In this document: in pieces, positions 8,178 through 16,926 of the stretch
Layout: each line of letters starts with the position of its first letter
Numbering within the stretch: position 1 is the first letter of the stretch
Source of the DNA: Gammaproteobacteria bacterium TMED78
Lineage (GTDB): Bacteria; Pseudomonadota; Gammaproteobacteria; Steroidobacterales; Rariloculaceae
Assembly (NCBI GenBank): GCA_002171615.1
Contig: NHEF01000024.1
Location: 26,027 to 80,255, forward strand
Length of the DNA stretch: 54,229 nt
Direction: 5' to 3'
Program-made: the position numbers and the translations under genes
The notes under the pieces: generated by a model
Databases searched by the model: none
What the model was told of the DNA's origin: nothing
What the model saw: only the letters and a program-made list of their open reading frames with translations

Positions 8178-10245
8178 TAGGCATTTTTACAGTTAGGTTT
8201 CTCCCCCAACTTCCCTTTGGTTCGATAGTAGACATTTTTGCTATTATTTTAGCTGACTGTTCTAAAAGTATATCATTGTCTTCAACTAAGCTAAGCTCTT
8301 CTATATCATTAAGCTGCTCTAGATTAAGCTCTTTCCTTCTTTCATTTTCATTGGCTAGGACTTTCTCTCTCTGAGCGTTTTGTTCATTTTTTCTATCAGT
8401 AAGGTTTAATGAGATAATTTTTTTTGAGCTATTAACGATAGATTGCTCAATATTCTTTAAGAGGTATTTTATATTTGGATCTTGAGCTAACTCATTATTA
8501 AAATAATGATTAAGAATGGCTATTTCATCATCAAGATTATCGGAAGAGCTAAATCTTGTTGGAGATACTTGATCCCATGACAATGAGTTATCTCTATTAC
8601 TTTCGCCAATTATATATTTATCTATTATAGATGGGAGCTCTATATCTGGAGTAACTCCTCTATTTTGCGTACTAGCTCCAGTTATTCTGTAGTACTTTCC
8701 AATTGTTAGGGTTATTTGGCCATTACCTGGGCTTCTAATGAACTGGTCTAACATGAATAAGTTTTGAACAGAGCCCTTACCGTATGTTTGCTGGCCAATA
8801 ACTATACCTCTACCATAATCTTGTATCGCAGCAGCAAATATTTCTGAAGCACTAGCGCTAAACCTATCAACAAGAACAGCTAGAGGTCCATCATATATAG
8901 CTCCATTGCTAGGATCATTTAAAACTTGAATATTGCCTCTAGCCTCTCTTAGTTGAACTATTGGGCCATAATCTACAAATAAGCCTGTTAGCTCTGTTGC
9001 CTCAGAAAGGTGACCACCACCATTTCCTCGTAAGTCTATTACTAAACCATCGATATTTTCTAACTTAAGCTCATTTAATAGTGTTGTTACATCTCTAGAG
9101 GTGCTTTTGTAATTTTCATCACCTCTATTTCTAGCTTCAAAGTCTTGATAAAAACTAGGGATTTTAATCACCCCAATATTAAAATCTTCATTATTAATAT
9201 TTATTTCGTGAAGTTCTTTTTTTGCCGCTTGCTCTTCAAGTTTTACTTGGTCTCTTGTTAGGTCTAGTATCTTCATGTTAGAACCAGGTGGTGACCCACC
9301 AGGAAGTATTTGTAGCTTGACAACAGTGCCACCTGGCCCACGAATGATATCTACAACATCATCTAGCCTCCAGCCAATAACATCAACTAATTCACCTAAA
9401 TCTCCTTGTCCAACAGCTGTTATTCTGTCTTCTGGTTTTAGTTGGCCGTCAATCTGTGCTGGACCTCCAGGAATAACATTAATAACAGTGACATACTCAT
9501 TGTCTAATCTCAGAGATGCACCAATTCCTTCATAAGATAGACTCATCTGTATTCTGTATTCTTCACTATTTCTTGGTGAGAAATAATTTGAATGAGGGTC
9601 CATTGTATTTGCAAGAGAATTAACAAAAGTTTCAAAAATATCATCTGCGGTTAACTGTAGAATTGATGTTTGTATTCTTTTATATCTGGTCTCAAGGATT
9701 CCAGAAGTTTCTTCCCATGTTTTTCCAGTCAAGATTAGACCAAGAGCGTCATTTTTAATCCTTTTTCTCCATACACTGTTTATTTCTTCATCATTTTTTG
9801 GCCATGTCATATCTCTTCTATCAAATATAAAAGATTCATCAACTGAAAAGTCTGGTTCTTCTTCTAATAATTGAATAGCAAAATTAATTCTATCTTCTGT
9901 TCTGGTTTTTAAAAGAGTAAAGATCTCAAAAATAAAATCTAAATTTCCGTCCTTTGATAAATTATCTATTTCATATCTATATTTACTAAAAGAATTAATA
10001 TCATTTGATTGAAAATAGAGTCTATTTGTATCTAGTGTATCAAGATACTTATCAAGTATTTCTGAAGAAAATGCATTATCTAGTCTAGGCCTAGAATAAT
10101 GAAGATCTTCTATTAATTTAGTTATTCTCTGGCTAATAACCGAGTGTCTTTCATCTAGGTATATATCACTATTTATTAAATTATTTTGACTAAGTAATAT
10201 ATTCGAATATATAACTAATAGTGTTGAAAATATTATTTTTTTCAC
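8170..10245 (-). CDS. prc: Carboxy-terminal (tail-specific) periplasmic protease
   Basis: S41 protease that degrades or trims periplasmic proteins from their C-terminus, including lipoprotein and cell-wall hydrolase substrates. The 691 residues show a signal peptide (MKKIIFSTLLVIYSNILLS), a PDZ domain (GIGASLRLDNEYVTVINVIPGGPA) and the catalytic core. The dyad and helper residues fit S465 in SASASE, D476 and K490 in YGKGSVQ; the spacing (11 and 25) matches E. coli Tsp S430/D441/K455. A long C-terminal DUF3340-type domain follows. The start is GTG, the codon that places the signal peptide correctly. Confidence 0.96.
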   Translation of the reverse strand: MKKIIFSTLLVIYSNILLSQNNLINSDIYLDERHSVISQRITKLIEDLHYSRPRLDNAFSSEILDKYLDTLDTNRLYFQSNDINSFSKYRYEIDNLSKDGNLDFIFEIFTLLKTRTEDRINFAIQLLEEEPDFSVDESFIFDRRDMTWPKNDEEINSVWRKRIKNDALGLILTGKTWEETSGILETRYKRIQTSILQLTADDIFETFVNSLANTMDPHSNYFSPRNSEEYRIQMSLSYEGIGASLRLDNEYVTVINVIPGGPAQIDGQLKPEDRITAVGQGDLGELVDVIGWRLDDVVDIIRGPGGTVVKLQILPGGSPPGSNMKILDLTRDQVKLEEQAAKKELHEININNEDFNIGVIKIPSFYQDFEARNRGDENYKSTSRDVTTLLNELKLENIDGLVIDLRGNGGGHLSEATELTGLFVDYGPIVQLREARGNIQVLNDPSNGAIYDGPLAVLVDRFSASASEIFAAAIQDYGRGIVIGQQTYGKGSVQNLFMLDQFIRSPGNGQITLTIGKYYRITGASTQNRGVTPDIELPSIIDKYIIGESNRDNSLSWDQVSPTRFSSSDNLDDEIAILNHYFNNELAQDPNIKYLLKNIEQSIVNSSKKIISLNLTDRKNEQNAQREKVLANENERRKELNLEQLNDIEELSLVEDNDILLEQSAKIIAKMSTIEPKGSWGRNLTVKMPIN

Positions 10246-10334
10246 TTTATTTAAGTCGATTTATTAAGCATGTAATTTAATTATATATATAAATTAAAAA
10301 AAGTCACGCAGGTGTTTAATTGATAAAATTTTAA

Positions 10335-10664
10335 TTAATTAAATTTTTTATTTATATAAACTATAGTTCTGGTGAGAAGAATAATTAAATATGGAGCTGT
10401 TATCAAGGCCCAAGCGCTTACGTTAAAGCTCAAAAAATCTTCCCATACTCTCTGGTATAAATGAGTAATGCCACCATTTTCACAGTAATTAATTAATAAA
10501 GGATCACTACAATAGTCATCAATAATTATGTTTCCAACAATGAAAATAGAAATTGGAATAAGAGCTAAAGATATTATTATTGAGGCAATAAAAATTAGCA
10601 TTTCCCTAGAAAAAGATATTTTTATTTTGTTTAACATAGATGATGCATCAATATTAATTTCCAT
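10335..10664 (-). CDS. Small hypothetical membrane protein with two transmembrane segments
   Basis: Not recognised. The product from ATG 10664 has about 109 residues. One long hydrophobic segment (FIASIIISLALIPISIFIVGNIII) is followed by a cysteine-containing loop (DDYCSDPLLINYCENGG) that would face the periplasm, then a second segment (ALITAPYLIILLTRTIVYI) and a basic tail. The open frame extends to 10706, but that start would overlap the upstream gene by 53 bases, whereas 10664 overlaps by 11, matching the 11-base overlap of the preceding pair. It is third in a three-gene minus-strand unit with two lipoproteins. Confidence 0.6.
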   Translation of the reverse strand: MEINIDASSMLNKIKISFSREMLIFIASIIISLALIPISIFIVGNIIIDDYCSDPLLINYCENGGITHLYQRVWEDFLSFNVSAWALITAPYLIILLTRTIVYINKKFN

Positions 10665-11361
10665 ATGGTGTTGTAAGGAATAGTTTAATTTGATCTGATA
10701 TCCCACGACATGCTTCAGCTTGCGGTCTTGCTATTAGAGGAATAGGAATTATAATTGCCGGCATAAATGATCTCCCAAGATAGTCAGCATAAATTGAACC
10801 AGCAGAATTTAGTTCTTCTAAGTCCCAGATGGTAGCTTCATAATTTGAATCATCTTCCCACCATGCAAGCCCCATACAGCCAGCACCACCAACACCCGCT
10901 GCACAGCTTATTGTACCTCCGCTGGCCGTCCTATCGGTTGATCCATCAATCCATATTAGAAAGCGTACTCCAGTTCTTTTAACTCTATCTTGGATTTCTT
11001 GATTGCTTAATAGATTTGTTAGGCTATCTGTGTCTAAAGGTGCAGTCGATGGTTCAAACCACGGGTATAGGGTATTTTCAAATTCGTTTGATGGGTAAAC
11101 TTGTAAAGCATCACTGCCACTACCTATTGAATTACTAATACAATTAATTAGTGAAGTTTCAGCTTCGTGAGATGCATGATGCTTTCTTGCTAATATTACA
11201 ACGCCATCATCTTCACCAATAATAATATCTGTTGCCTTATATGGCTCCATTCTAGAAGTTACTCCACATCCAGAAATTATTAAAAAAGCTAAAAGCAAAA
11301 GAGCGAGGCGGAGTAAGGTAAATCCCTTATAGGCAAGGATAAAATAATTCTTATAAGGCAT
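10654..11361 (-). CDS. Hypothetical lipoprotein
   Basis: Function unknown. The N-terminus is basic, then hydrophobic, ending in a lipobox (LIISGC, lipidated C32), so this is an envelope lipoprotein of 235 residues. The mature part has a FLIWIDGSTDRTASGG segment, a glycine/cysteine-rich SCAAGVGGAGCMGLAWWEDD patch, and a hydrophobic stretch near the C-terminus (MPAIIIPIPLIARPQAEACRG). The repeated WIDGS and AWWEDDS-type segments suggest a beta-rich fold. It overlaps the genes on either side by 11 bases, suggesting translational coupling within the unit. Confidence 0.7.
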   Translation of the reverse strand: MPYKNYFILAYKGFTLLRLALLLLAFLIISGCGVTSRMEPYKATDIIIGEDDGVVILARKHHASHEAETSLINCISNSIGSGSDALQVYPSNEFENTLYPWFEPSTAPLDTDSLTNLLSNQEIQDRVKRTGVRFLIWIDGSTDRTASGGTISCAAGVGGAGCMGLAWWEDDSNYEATIWDLEELNSAGSIYADYLGRSFMPAIIIPIPLIARPQAEACRGISDQIKLFLTTPYGN

Positions 11362-11974
11362 TTTGTTTATCTAGCCAGCTAATGAAGTCAGGTTGTTGAT
11401 TAATAGACGTTGCAAAAGTAGCTCCAACCTCTCTCATAGCTACTATTACGGCATTATTCATGGATAAATTTTTATTAGTGCGACCTATTTCATGCTTTCC
11501 ATAGCCACTTATTATCCATTTAGTTATTTCTACTCCATTAGAATCATTTAAATTTATTACATATTGAATCCAAGCTTCTGCATATCTATTGTTTCCAGTA
11601 ATTGGAGCTTCAAATTCAAACTTATCTAGATAAGGAGTTAAAACTATATCTAGATCATAATCTAGAGGATCTAAAGGCAATGAGTCAATTAGCCTTACTT
11701 CATCAAAAGTTCCATTTAGGACATTCATAATCATTTGAGTATTTGCTTCACCTAGGTCAATGGACCAAGAGGATTGTTGGGGTATTATTTCGTCATGTTT
11801 ATAATTTTTATAAGAATCATTAAGTATTAGCCCAGCCTTTAAGGGTATTTTATTTACAAGGGGCTCTGGAAAGTAACCTTCTATTCTCAAGTTATTTCCA
11901 CAGCCAGTGATTAAACAAAGAAAGGTAAAAAAATAAATCCAATTATATTTATTTTGAGATGGATAGAAGTGCAT
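11351..11974 (-). CDS. Hypothetical lipoprotein, first gene of a three-gene envelope unit
   Basis: Not assigned to a family. A short signal sequence ends in the lipobox LITGC (C25), giving a mature lipoprotein of about 183 residues. The body has PLKAGLILNDSYKNY, a DLGEANTQMIMNVLNGTFDEVRLID segment and an alternating aromatic/charged beta region. This general layout resembles YajG-like or transporter-auxiliary lipoproteins, but the similarity is weak and offered only as a lead. It is divergent from the cytochrome/FG-GAP gene across 76 bases, where its promoter must lie. Confidence 0.68.
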   Translation of the reverse strand: MHFYPSQNKYNWIYFFTFLCLITGCGNNLRIEGYFPEPLVNKIPLKAGLILNDSYKNYKHDEIIPQQSSWSIDLGEANTQMIMNVLNGTFDEVRLIDSLPLDPLDYDLDIVLTPYLDKFEFEAPITGNNRYAEAWIQYVINLNDSNGVEITKWIISGYGKHEIGRTNKNLSMNNAVIVAMREVGATFATSINQQPDFISWLDKQNAL

Positions 11975-12050
11975 AATATATTCTTACCATAAGCTAATAA
12001 TTAATAGAAGTTTTTTTAGCAATATTGATTCAAATAGGTAAAATAAATAC

Positions 12051-13652
12051 ATGACGATAAGTAAGCTAAAATCTAAATTCCTTTTATTAATGTTATTAGT
12101 AGTTTTTATATATAGCTTATCATTTTTTAGTAATAAAGTTTCAGAAGATGATTTAATGCTAGAGGGTGAAGTATTAGCAGAACAGTATTGTTCTGGTTGT
12201 CATCTTCTAGTATCTCCTGATATTCTTCCAAAAAGAAGCTGGGAATCTGTTCTTGGTTACATGGGTTATTGGCTTGGCATTGAAGATATTAGTTATTTGG
12301 ATGATCATCCAGAATTTGCCCAAATAAACGTTGCAGCAAGGGAAGAAATCTTAAGAAGAGAAGGTGTTTTTCCAAACCAACCATTATTAAGTAATGAAGA
12401 CTGGGAATTGCTTAGATCTTTTTTTGTCTCTAAAGCTCCTGAGCATCCTTTAGAACAATCTAGTAAACCTAAATTGACTTGGTCTCTGCCAATATTTGAT
12501 GTTGAGCAAGTTAATTACTCTCCTTCTTTAGCTGTAACAACACTCGTTTCTATTAATGAAACTGAGAAAAGTATTTATATTGGAGATGGATTTGATGCGA
12601 CTCTTACAGTACTTGATGATTCTGGGGCAGTGCTTACTGGGCCACATATAGCTGAAAAGCCTATTTATCCGGTCGATATTCATTTTGAAAATGGTATGAC
12701 TTATATTGCTTCTATAGGTGATCTAACAGCAACTCAAGCCTCAAAGACAGGCCCTGCTCATATAGCTAAAGTTAATATGAAAGAAGATATATTTCCTGAA
12801 AGTTTTGAAATTGTTGTTGATGACCTTTATAGGATGGCCGATATGAATGTTGTTGACTTAAATGGCGATAGTATATCTGATTTTATTGTCTCTGGATTTG
12901 GAGCTGTTTTTGGCAATTTATCATGGTTTGAATCAAGACAAGATGGTGAATTTGAAGAGCATATGCTATTAGCTCTTCCTGGGGTAGTAAAATCAGAAAT
13001 TTTTGATTTTAATAATGATGGATTATTAGATATTATTGTTCTAGTTTCAGATGCTAGGGAAGGGCTTCATATTCTTGAGAATCAAGGTTCTAATCAATTT
13101 CGGCTAAATACAATTTTTGAGTCACATCCAGCCTATGGACATACGTTTTTTGAATTAGCTGATTTCAATGAAGATGGAAGGATGGATATCTTAGTAGTTA
13201 ATGGAGACAATGTTGATTCTGATCCTTATAACACAAATAAAAATTATCATGGCCTAAGAATATATATAAATTATGATAATTATATTTTTAAGGAGGAAAT
13301 GTTCTATCCAATGTATGGAGCCTTTGTTGCTAAAGTAGCTGATTTTGATAATGATAATGATTTAGATATTGTAGCTAGTTCTTTTTACCCAGACTTTTCT
13401 TCAGAAGAAAGAGAATCATTTGTCTATCTTGAAAATTTAGGTAATTTAAGCTTCTCTCCTTATACCAATTATGAGGTTATGCAAGGTAGATGGATGACAA
13501 TGGATGTTGGTGACATTGATGGTGATTTAGATATTGATGTAGTACTTGGCGGAGGTTATATTCCTGTTGGTATGTTTGCTAACATGGAGCTATATGAAGA
13601 GATGGTTAAGAATTCTCCACAGATATTAATATTAAGAAATAACTTAAATTAA
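12051..13652 (+). CDS. Cytochrome c domain and FG-GAP/VCBS repeat exported protein
   Basis: An exported 533-residue protein. After a hydrophobic N-terminal anchor or signal (residues 10-27) comes a single c-type heme motif CSGCH (C47, C50, H51), with M71 in GYMGYWLG as a possible distal ligand. The C-terminal half holds at least five calcium-binding FG-GAP/VCBS-like repeats: DLNGDSISDFIV, DFNNDGLLDIIV, DFNEDGRMDILV, DFDNDNDLDIVA and DIDGDLDIDVVL. These form a beta-propeller. Heme plus propeller suggests extracytoplasmic electron transfer or sugar/alcohol oxidation, but no catalytic function can be read from the sequence. Similar architectures are common in Planctomycetes, Verrucomicrobia and Bacteroidetes, so transfer is plausible. 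Confidence 0.85.
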   Translation: MTISKLKSKFLLLMLLVVFIYSLSFFSNKVSEDDLMLEGEVLAEQYCSGCHLLVSPDILPKRSWESVLGYMGYWLGIEDISYLDDHPEFAQINVAAREEILRREGVFPNQPLLSNEDWELLRSFFVSKAPEHPLEQSSKPKLTWSLPIFDVEQVNYSPSLAVTTLVSINETEKSIYIGDGFDATLTVLDDSGAVLTGPHIAEKPIYPVDIHFENGMTYIASIGDLTATQASKTGPAHIAKVNMKEDIFPESFEIVVDDLYRMADMNVVDLNGDSISDFIVSGFGAVFGNLSWFESRQDGEFEEHMLLALPGVVKSEIFDFNNDGLLDIIVLVSDAREGLHILENQGSNQFRLNTIFESHPAYGHTFFELADFNEDGRMDILVVNGDNVDSDPYNTNKNYHGLRIYINYDNYIFKEEMFYPMYGAFVAKVADFDNDNDLDIVASSFYPDFSSEERESFVYLENLGNLSFSPYTNYEVMQGRWMTMDVGDIDGDLDIDVVLGGGYIPVGMFANMELYEEMVKNSPQILILRNNLN

Positions 13653-13665
13653 TAATAAATTTTTA

Positions 13666-13695
13666 AGATAGTTTAATAATATCTGCTTTTTTTTT
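13666..13695 (+). terminator. Weak candidate intrinsic terminator
   Basis: AGATA (13666-13670) can pair with TATCT (13680-13684) across a nine-base loop, followed after two bases by nine T (13687-13695). The stem is short and AT-rich. It lies between the convergent ends of the cytochrome/FG-GAP gene and the membrane/spermidine-synthase-like gene. Confidence 0.3.
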
Positions 13696-13706
13696 GAATA
13701 ATTATT

Positions 13707-16700
13707 TTATTGATTTATTTCTAGGTATTCTATAAATTTTTGATTTAAATTGCTTAAATTATTTCTTAGTAGATTTATCTTTTCTTGATCATCAATAGAA
13801 ATATCTTGATTCATTTTATCGTTTATAGAGCTCAAATTATATTGCATTTGCTGAAATTCAAATAAAGGAATTTTATAATCCTGATAAATCGCATAATCAA
13901 TTGAGCTTTCTAATTGATTTAGGATATATCTAGCAGACTCAATAAAGGTATCAAAATCTTCTAGAATTAATGAGCTCATAGCCCTCATCAAAAATAAATT
14001 TTGATCTGGCTGCAGGATTATTGCTCTATCTATTAATCTTAAAGCGTCATAAGCATATTTTTTTTCATCAACACTGACATTGATTCTCCATTCAGCTCTT
14101 AATCTTGCTGCATCAGGGTACCAAGCATCCGTAACTTTAGTATTTGCTAGTTCATTCTCTAATTTTATAAGTTCAGACCAATTAGAGGCTGATGCAAGGT
14201 CCCATCCCTCTATTACCGCAGCTGCAGATCCCGATAATCTAGAGGTAATTATATCAACTTCTTCAGGAATAGATTCTTTATTCAATACACCAAGATAATG
14301 TGATGCGATATTGTATCTTGATTGGATATTATCATTATCAGCTTCTAGTGATGAGATGAATGCATTAGTAGACTCCTCAAGCCTTCCCTGAGTAAGAAGA
14401 AGATGAGCGTATATTTCTAATTGTTTTGAAAGGCTAGGTATTGTCATTGCAATTTTTGAAGCTCTTTCATATTGAGACATATTAATTAATCTTTTAGCTA
14501 GGTAACCATAATCAATTTCCCCTCCAAGCTCTTTATAGATCCAGCTATCTTTGTTTAATAATGGATCATAAGGCTCAAAGAGTTTTAATAATTCAGGTAG
14601 TAGTATCCCATCAGCAAAGGGTCGGCTCTGTGTAGCCATAAGATTATTATTGTCAGTACTAATTTTTGCGTTTTGTGCAAATATTTCTAATCCATTTTGA
14701 TCTATAGCCATAGCTGCTATTAGATCTTCGCTACTATTAATTCCAATTTTACTGTAGTGCATACTATTACTCAGTAATGGCTGTCTAGTTGCTTGTATAT
14801 TTATCTCTGGATCTATAGCCTCATCAGAGGCAAGGAACATTAAGACTTGTGAGGCAGGGTGGTATAACTTTAGATATTTAAATTCAGATAGCAATGTAGC
14901 TGTTAAAGTTTTAAGTAAAGACTCTGTAATAAATTCTGAATTCATCCACTGCACAAAGATTCCATCATTTTCGAGATGAGCCTTACTTTCTTTTATGAAC
15001 TCCCTAGTAAAAAGATGAGACGATCCTGCGGTCCATGGATGTGATGGTTGAGATACAATAGCATCATATTTTTTCCTGGTTAATTTCATTGCATTTCTTG
15101 CGTCGTTAATGATGATATTGATTCTATTGTCTTCGAGTGGATCAGTATTTCTCATACCTTTGAGTGTTTTATTTGCGTTTATTACTTCTTCTTCTATCTC
15201 TATAACGTCAATATTCTGTACTGATGGCGGTATTCCTTCTAATGCAACACCCCCACCAAAGCCAATTACCATCATATCTTTTATATCTGGCCTAGCTGTT
15301 ACCGGCAATGCTGTTAACCATTTTTCAGGATCTTGGACTGGAGGAGACCCTTTTGATGCAATAGATGCTTCAGGAAGGCCATTAGTTCTTATAAAGTAAT
15401 ATCCATCTTCCGCTAGCACCATCACTGTTGATGATTTTCCAACTTCATAAAAAAATTCTCTTGGTTGATTTAGGTAGTTCAATACAAAACCTGTTCGCAT
15501 AATTACAGATTCTGGTCTTAATGGGTTATATAAAAACAATATAGATAAGGCAGCTAACAAGATTGCTACCGAAAATATTTTGGATAATTTTGAAATAAAG
15601 GTAATACCAAATAGAGCAATTAATATATTTATTAAAACTGCAAATTTTATAGCCCCCTCAAAACCAAATTCAGGTATTAAAAAGAATCCTGCATAGATTG
15701 ATCCTATTATTGCTCCTATTGTGTTCCATGAGTAAACTAAGGCTGTACCAGAGCCTACCACTTTATTGTTTTCTACAAGTATATGAACTGCTAAAGGGAA
15801 AGTTGCCCCAATAAATATTGTGGCAGGGAGCATTACAGATATTGCGTAAACTGATAGCTCAAAGGTATTAATATTATTGGGCATCAGTGGCCCTAGGCTG
15901 TAATAGATAAATATTGATAAGATGCATATAAAGATTTGTGATATACAAAATAAATTTATAGATAGATCTCTATCTCTGGTAATCTTTCCTGCTAAACCAC
16001 CACCAATTGCAATCCCGAGTAAGAAGGTAGCTAGCATTGTAGAAAATGCATATATACTTCCTCCTATTACATGTGAAAGCATTCTTGTCCAGAGAACCTC
16101 ATAGATAAAAGAGTTGAGGCCAGAAAACAACATTAGTGGAAGGATCCAAGCTTTTTGTCTATTAAATATACTTGCAGTTTTTTGGCTAAGGCTATTTGTT
16201 TTTTCAGAGATTAATGAAAAAATAGTTTTAAAGAAACCATTTAAGATATATATATTATTTTCACTTTTTTCAGTACTAATATTTTTTAAATTTTTGTCTA
16301 GAATTATAGCAATAAGAAAGATTGCTAAATTCACAAACACCCCTGACCAGATAGTTCCATTGAGACCAATTTTTGGTAATAAGATAAATCCAGCTACTAT
16401 CGCTCCAAATACAGCCCCAAGCGTATTAATTCCATAAAGAAGTGATACTCTAGGACCTATTTCGTTGTTTGTAGTTATTGCATATCTACTAAGTAAGGGG
16501 AGTGTGGCTCCCATTAAAGCTGTTGGAATTAGGATTATTATAAAGCTAGCTATTAAGTAAAAGATTGATTGACCTAAGCCACTACTATCGGGAGGTTCGA
16601 TTTGATCTCCTAGAAAAAATGAGTAAAGGCCTCTAGATATAAAAATCAAGATTGGTACTAATAAGGCTGAAATAGCTATACCACCCTCTAATAAGCCATA

Positions 16701-16910
16701 AGCAAAAACTGGTTTTTTTATTTTATGGATAATTTTTGCTATGACGATAGCACCGACTGTAAGTCCTGCCATATATGCTGCTAAAACAATTGCTACTGCA
16801 ATCTCGCTAGTGCCAAAAACAAGAGAAAATTGCCTCAGCCATGCAACTTGATACAAGAGCGCAGCAAAACCAGAAAAAAAGAAACAAGCTATTACAGCAA
16901 GTAAAATCAT
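13707..16910 (-). CDS. Large membrane protein fused to a spermidine-synthase-like domain with C-terminal repeats
   Basis: The 1067-residue protein has three parts. The first 455 or so residues are membrane-embedded and internally duplicated: SGFAALLYQVAWLRQFS at residue 13 is echoed by SGLNSFIYEVLWTRMLS at 263, and LLYGINTLGAVFGAIVAGF by LVYSWNTIGAIIGSIYAGF. A Rossmann domain like polyamine aminopropyltransferases follows, with VIGFGGG (548-554), the acidic loop VIEIEEEVI, and VSQPSHPW (619-626). That last motif replaces the catalytic SDCTDP of SpeE, so genuine spermidine synthesis is doubtful. A TPR-like helical tail occupies about 770-1067. This is the fused MFS/spermidine synthase family; substrate unknown. 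It starts 16 bases after the DUF1080 gene and is probably cotranscribed with it. Confidence 0.88.
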   Translation of the reverse strand: MILLAVIACFFFSGFAALLYQVAWLRQFSLVFGTSEIAVAIVLAAYMAGLTVGAIVIAKIIHKIKKPVFAYGLLEGGIAISALLVPILIFISRGLYSFFLGDQIEPPDSSGLGQSIFYLIASFIIILIPTALMGATLPLLSRYAITTNNEIGPRVSLLYGINTLGAVFGAIVAGFILLPKIGLNGTIWSGVFVNLAIFLIAIILDKNLKNISTEKSENNIYILNGFFKTIFSLISEKTNSLSQKTASIFNRQKAWILPLMLFSGLNSFIYEVLWTRMLSHVIGGSIYAFSTMLATFLLGIAIGGGLAGKITRDRDLSINLFCISQIFICILSIFIYYSLGPLMPNNINTFELSVYAISVMLPATIFIGATFPLAVHILVENNKVVGSGTALVYSWNTIGAIIGSIYAGFFLIPEFGFEGAIKFAVLINILIALFGITFISKLSKIFSVAILLAALSILFLYNPLRPESVIMRTGFVLNYLNQPREFFYEVGKSSTVMVLAEDGYYFIRTNGLPEASIASKGSPPVQDPEKWLTALPVTARPDIKDMMVIGFGGGVALEGIPPSVQNIDVIEIEEEVINANKTLKGMRNTDPLEDNRINIIINDARNAMKLTRKKYDAIVSQPSHPWTAGSSHLFTREFIKESKAHLENDGIFVQWMNSEFITESLLKTLTATLLSEFKYLKLYHPASQVLMFLASDEAIDPEINIQATRQPLLSNSMHYSKIGINSSEDLIAAMAIDQNGLEIFAQNAKISTDNNNLMATQSRPFADGILLPELLKLFEPYDPLLNKDSWIYKELGGEIDYGYLAKRLINMSQYERASKIAMTIPSLSKQLEIYAHLLLTQGRLEESTNAFISSLEADNDNIQSRYNIASHYLGVLNKESIPEEVDIITSRLSGSAAAVIEGWDLASASNWSELIKLENELANTKVTDAWYPDAARLRAEWRINVSVDEKKYAYDALRLIDRAIILQPDQNLFLMRAMSSLILEDFDTFIESARYILNQLESSIDYAIYQDYKIPLFEFQQMQYNLSSINDKMNQDISIDDQEKINLLRNNLSNLNQKFIEYLEINQ

Positions 16911-16926
16911 AGGACCACTTTATTTT

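Noticed and set aside
10246-10334. AT-rich palindrome (TTTAATTATATATATAAATTAAA type) between prc and the membrane gene
   Set aside because: Low-complexity AT sequence; no T tract or GC stem to make it a terminator, and no similarity to the ssrA end as an att site.
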